A stretch of 8,065 bases of DNA. It comes from Planctomycetota bacterium (GTDB lineage Bacteria > Planctomycetota > UBA1135 > UBA2386). Positions 6,191-8,065 of this stretch are shown here, in pieces. The stretch covers positions 1 to 8,065 of the forward strand of contig QJVU01000695.1 in assembly GCA_003235605.1 (NCBI GenBank), in the 5' to 3' direction. Below the pieces are notes generated by a model. That model worked only from the letters and a program-made list of their open reading frames with translations, was not told where the DNA came from and did not search any database. A program made the position numbers and the translations under genes. Position 1 is the first letter of the stretch, and each line of letters starts with the position of its first letter.

Positions 6191-8065
6191 GTGACGGACG
6201 ACGACCGGAAGGTCTCCGGAACCGGTGAACCACCGGAGCCACCGGAGCGACAGGCCCCGAGCAACGACCGCGGTGAACAAGAGCCAGGCGGCATGCGAGG
6301 CCCCTTGTCTCCGCGGCCGGCGCTCAGGTTCTGGCTGCTGATGCTCCTGCTCCTGGGCACCTACCTGGTGTTCTTCCAGAGCAGCATCTTTGGCGGCCGC
6401 GAGATTCCCTACAGCGAGTTCAAGCAGCGATTGCGGCAGGGCGAGGTCTCGAAATGCCAGATTGCCGAAGATCGCATCACGGGGACCATCACGCCGAAGG
6501 CAGCAGGTTCGGAGAAAAGCCCGGAGAAAAGCCCGAAGAAGAGTCCGGAGAAGAGTCCGGAGAAGAGTCCGAAGAAGAGTCCGGAGAAAGGTCCGGAGAA
6601 AGCAGGTGCCCCCGCCCCCTTCGGCTTCCACACCCTGCGCATCGACGACCCTGACTTGATCAAGGACCTCGCTGCGGCGGGCGTCGAGTACTCCGGGGTG
6701 CCGTCCTTCGGGATCGGCTCGTGGATCCTGGTCTGGCTGGGGTTGGGGCTCTTGTTCCTCCTGCTGATCCTGCCTTTCCTGGCGAGCAGGGTGCGTGCCC
6801 CCGGCTCGCTGCTGGCGTTCGGGCGCAGCAAGGCCAAGCTGGTGGCCAGCATGGATACCGGTGTCACCTTCGAGGATGTCGCCGGTTGCGAAGAGGCCAA
6901 GCAGGAGTTGCGCGAGGTCGTGGACTTCCTGGCCAACCCCCAGCGCTACGTGGCACTGGGGGCCAGGATCCCCAAGGGTCTGATCCTGATCGGCGGTCCC
7001 GGAACCGGCAAGACGCTCCTGGCCCGGGCCGTCGCCGGCGAGGCTGAGGTGCCGTTCTTCTCGATCAGCGGCAGCGAGTTCGTGGAGATGTTCGTGGGTG
7101 TCGGGGCCGCGCGTGTCCGGGATCTGTTCGAACAGGCGCTCAAGAAGGCGCCGTGCATTGTCTTCATCGACGAGATCGATGCCGTCGGTCGGGCGCGGGG
7201 GGTGCACATGTCGGCGGTGAACGACGAGCGGGAGCAGACCCTCAACCAGCTGCTGGTGGAGATGGATGGCTTCGAGGCCAACAACGGCGTGATCCTCCTG
7301 GCCGCCACCAACCGGCCGGACGTCCTGGATCGGGCGCTGCTGCGCCCGGGCCGCTTCGATCGCCAGGTAGTTCTGGATGCGCCGGACCTCTCGGAGCGCG
7401 AGGCCATCCTGAGAGTGCACGCCCGAAACAAGCGGCTTTCGGATGACACCGATCTGCGGGAGGTCGCCAGGTCCACACCGGGCCTGGCGGGAGCGGACCT
7501 TGCCAACATCCTCAACGAGGCAGCGCTGCTGGCCGCCAGGCGGCGGAGCGGGACGGTCGAGCAGGTCGATATCGAGGCCGCGACGGAACGGGTGGTGGCG
7601 GGCCCCGAGCGTCGGAGCCGCCGGATGCATGAGCACGACAAGAGCCGCGTCGCCTGCCACGAATCCGGTCACGCCCTGGTGGCGCACTACTCCGAGTACG
7701 CGGATCCCGTCCACAAGATCAGCATCGTCCCCCGGGGACACGCGGCCCTGGGTTTCACCATGCAACTCCCGGAGGACGAACAGCTGCTGCTCACGAAGCG
7801 CCAGCTCCACGACAAGGTGGCGGGCTTGTTGGGAGGGCGCGCCGCCGAGGAGCTGATGCTCGGCGATGTCAGCACCGGCGCGTCCGATGACCTGGAGCGT
7901 GCCACGACCCTGGTGCGGCAGATGGTCTGCATCTTCGGAATGGGCGAGTCCGCGGGCTTGATGCACTGCGCCCGCGACGTGGACGGCCACCTTTCACCCC
8001 GGGACCAGGGGTTGCTACAGCGCGACTGCAGCGAGGAAACCGCCCGCGAGATCGACACGGAGGTC
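6191..8065 (+). CDS. ftsH: FtsH-type ATP-dependent zinc metalloprotease (C-terminus beyond window)
   Basis: Inner-membrane AAA+ protease that unfolds and degrades membrane and some cytosolic proteins as a hexamer; 625 codons are visible and the end is missing. Order from GTG 6191: acidic disordered tail (1-34), TM1 (45-62, [16 protein letters not shown]), periplasmic FtsH_ext domain (about 63-177) interrupted by a KSPE repeat (108-137), TM2 (178-198), AAA+ module with Walker A GGPGTGKT (268-275), pore loop FVGVG (301-305), Walker B FIDE (D327, E328), SRH arginines R385 and R388 (RPGRFDR), then the protease domain with HESGH (H490, E491, H494) and TGASDD, D567 as expected third zinc ligand. 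Walker A has Gly where Pro is usual at its second place, and HESGH replaces HEAGH; both remain consistent with function. Start: the 33 residues after GTG contain none of L, I, F, W, Y, C or M, improbable for non-coding GC-rich DNA; the alternative is ATG 6293, which has AGG four bases upstream. Confidence 0.95.
   Translation, partial: MTDDDRKVSGTGEPPEPPERQAPSNDRGEQEPGGMRGPLSPRPALRFWLLMLLLLGTYLVFFQSSIFGGREIPYSEFKQRLRQGEVSKCQIAEDRITGTITPKAAGSEKSPEKSPKKSPEKSPEKSPKKSPEKGPEKAGAPAPFGFHTLRIDDPDLIKDLAAAGVEYSGVPSFGIGSWILVWLGLGLLFLLLILPFLASRVRAPGSLLAFGRSKAKLVASMDTGVTFEDVAGCEEAKQELREVVDFLANPQRYVALGARIPKGLILIGGPGTGKTLLARAVAGEAEVPFFSISGSEFVEMFVGVGAARVRDLFEQALKKAPCIVFIDEIDAVGRARGVHMSAVNDEREQTLNQLLVEMDGFEANNGVILLAATNRPDVLDRALLRPGRFDRQVVLDAPDLSEREAILRVHARNKRLSDDTDLREVARSTPGLAGADLANILNEAALLAARRRSGTVEQVDIEAATERVVAGPERRSRRMHEHDKSRVACHESGHALVAHYSEYADPVHKISIVPRGHAALGFTMQLPEDEQLLLTKRQLHDKVAGLLGGRAAEELMLGDVSTGASDDLERATTLVRQMVCIFGMGESAGLMHCARDVDGHLSPRDQGLLQRDCSEETAREIDTEV
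6512..6601 (+). repeat. 12-bp tandem repeat encoding Glu-Lys-Ser-Pro units inside ftsH
   Basis: Seven and a half 12-bp units in frame with ftsH encode [30 protein letters not shown]. The order shows a 36-bp higher-order unit ([12 protein letters not shown]) present twice and begun a third time. The first block uses AGC/AAA codons and the second AGT/AAG, so the copies have drifted. All changes keep the frame. The tract lies in the periplasmic loop between the two membrane segments. Confidence 0.95.

Noticed and set aside
6024..6242. A 72-codon minus-strand frame with CPHCGC, suggesting a zinc ribbon
   Set aside because: Only one Cys pair is present with no second knuckle, it overlaps the divergent promoter region and the ftsH start, and its composition is not protein-like.
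6179..7990. A 603-codon minus-strand frame opposite ftsH
   Set aside because: The opposite strand encodes every FtsH catalytic motif; the antisense product is His/Gln/Arg-rich and resembles no protein. It would also start inside ftsH and end in its promoter region.

Overview
The window is GC-rich bacterial chromosomal DNA carrying six protein genes packed with short gaps; two run off the ends. It appears to come from a bacterium with an outer or secreted lipoprotein repertoire. A lipoprotein full of FG-GAP/VCBS repeats, a secreted concanavalin-A-like protein with a Gly-rich C-terminal domain, and membrane-anchored enzymes together suggest Planctomycetota or a similar phylum. This is a judgement from protein style only; no rRNA or other marker gene is present to fix the taxon.

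Left part (1-5485, all minus strand). Read in the direction of transcription, four genes follow one another: (i) a secreted protein with a signal peptide and a ConA-like/DUF1349-type fold (4424-5485); (ii) a 1064-residue lipoprotein with two sets of seven FG-GAP blades around an IPT/TIG domain (1224-4418); (iii) a class I SAM-dependent methyltransferase (412-1227); (iv) the N-terminal part of a membrane-anchored dual-specificity/tyrosine-phosphatase-like protein (1-379, truncated by the window edge). Gaps are 5 bp, a 4-bp overlap, and 32 bp (or 98 bp with the alternative start), so they look like one operon with translational coupling. Two genes export surface or secreted proteins with binding-type folds; the other two look like cytoplasmic or membrane-associated modifying enzymes. 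How they cooperate is not known from the sequence.

Middle (5486-6190). An 89-bp gap upstream of the operon holds two tandem 30-bp repeats. One lies over a plausible sigma-70-type promoter. Next comes a 150-residue two-CBS-domain protein (5575-6027, minus strand) with a good Shine-Dalgarno sequence, then a 163-bp divergent intergenic region with a small GC hairpin.

Right part (6191-8065, plus strand). An FtsH-type membrane AAA+ zinc metalloprotease runs off the right end. All catalytic motifs are present, but its periplasmic loop carries a striking Lys-Ser-Pro-Glu tandem repeat encoded by a 12-bp minisatellite, and its N-terminus probably starts at a GTG with a disordered acidic extension.

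No tRNA, rRNA, CRISPR array, insertion sequence or complete rho-independent terminator was seen. Several very long antisense reading frames exist but are by-products of GC-rich repetitive codons. The most noteworthy items are the 7+7 blade architecture, the KSPE insertion in FtsH, the tandem repeats at the operon promoter, and the unusual gene combination.
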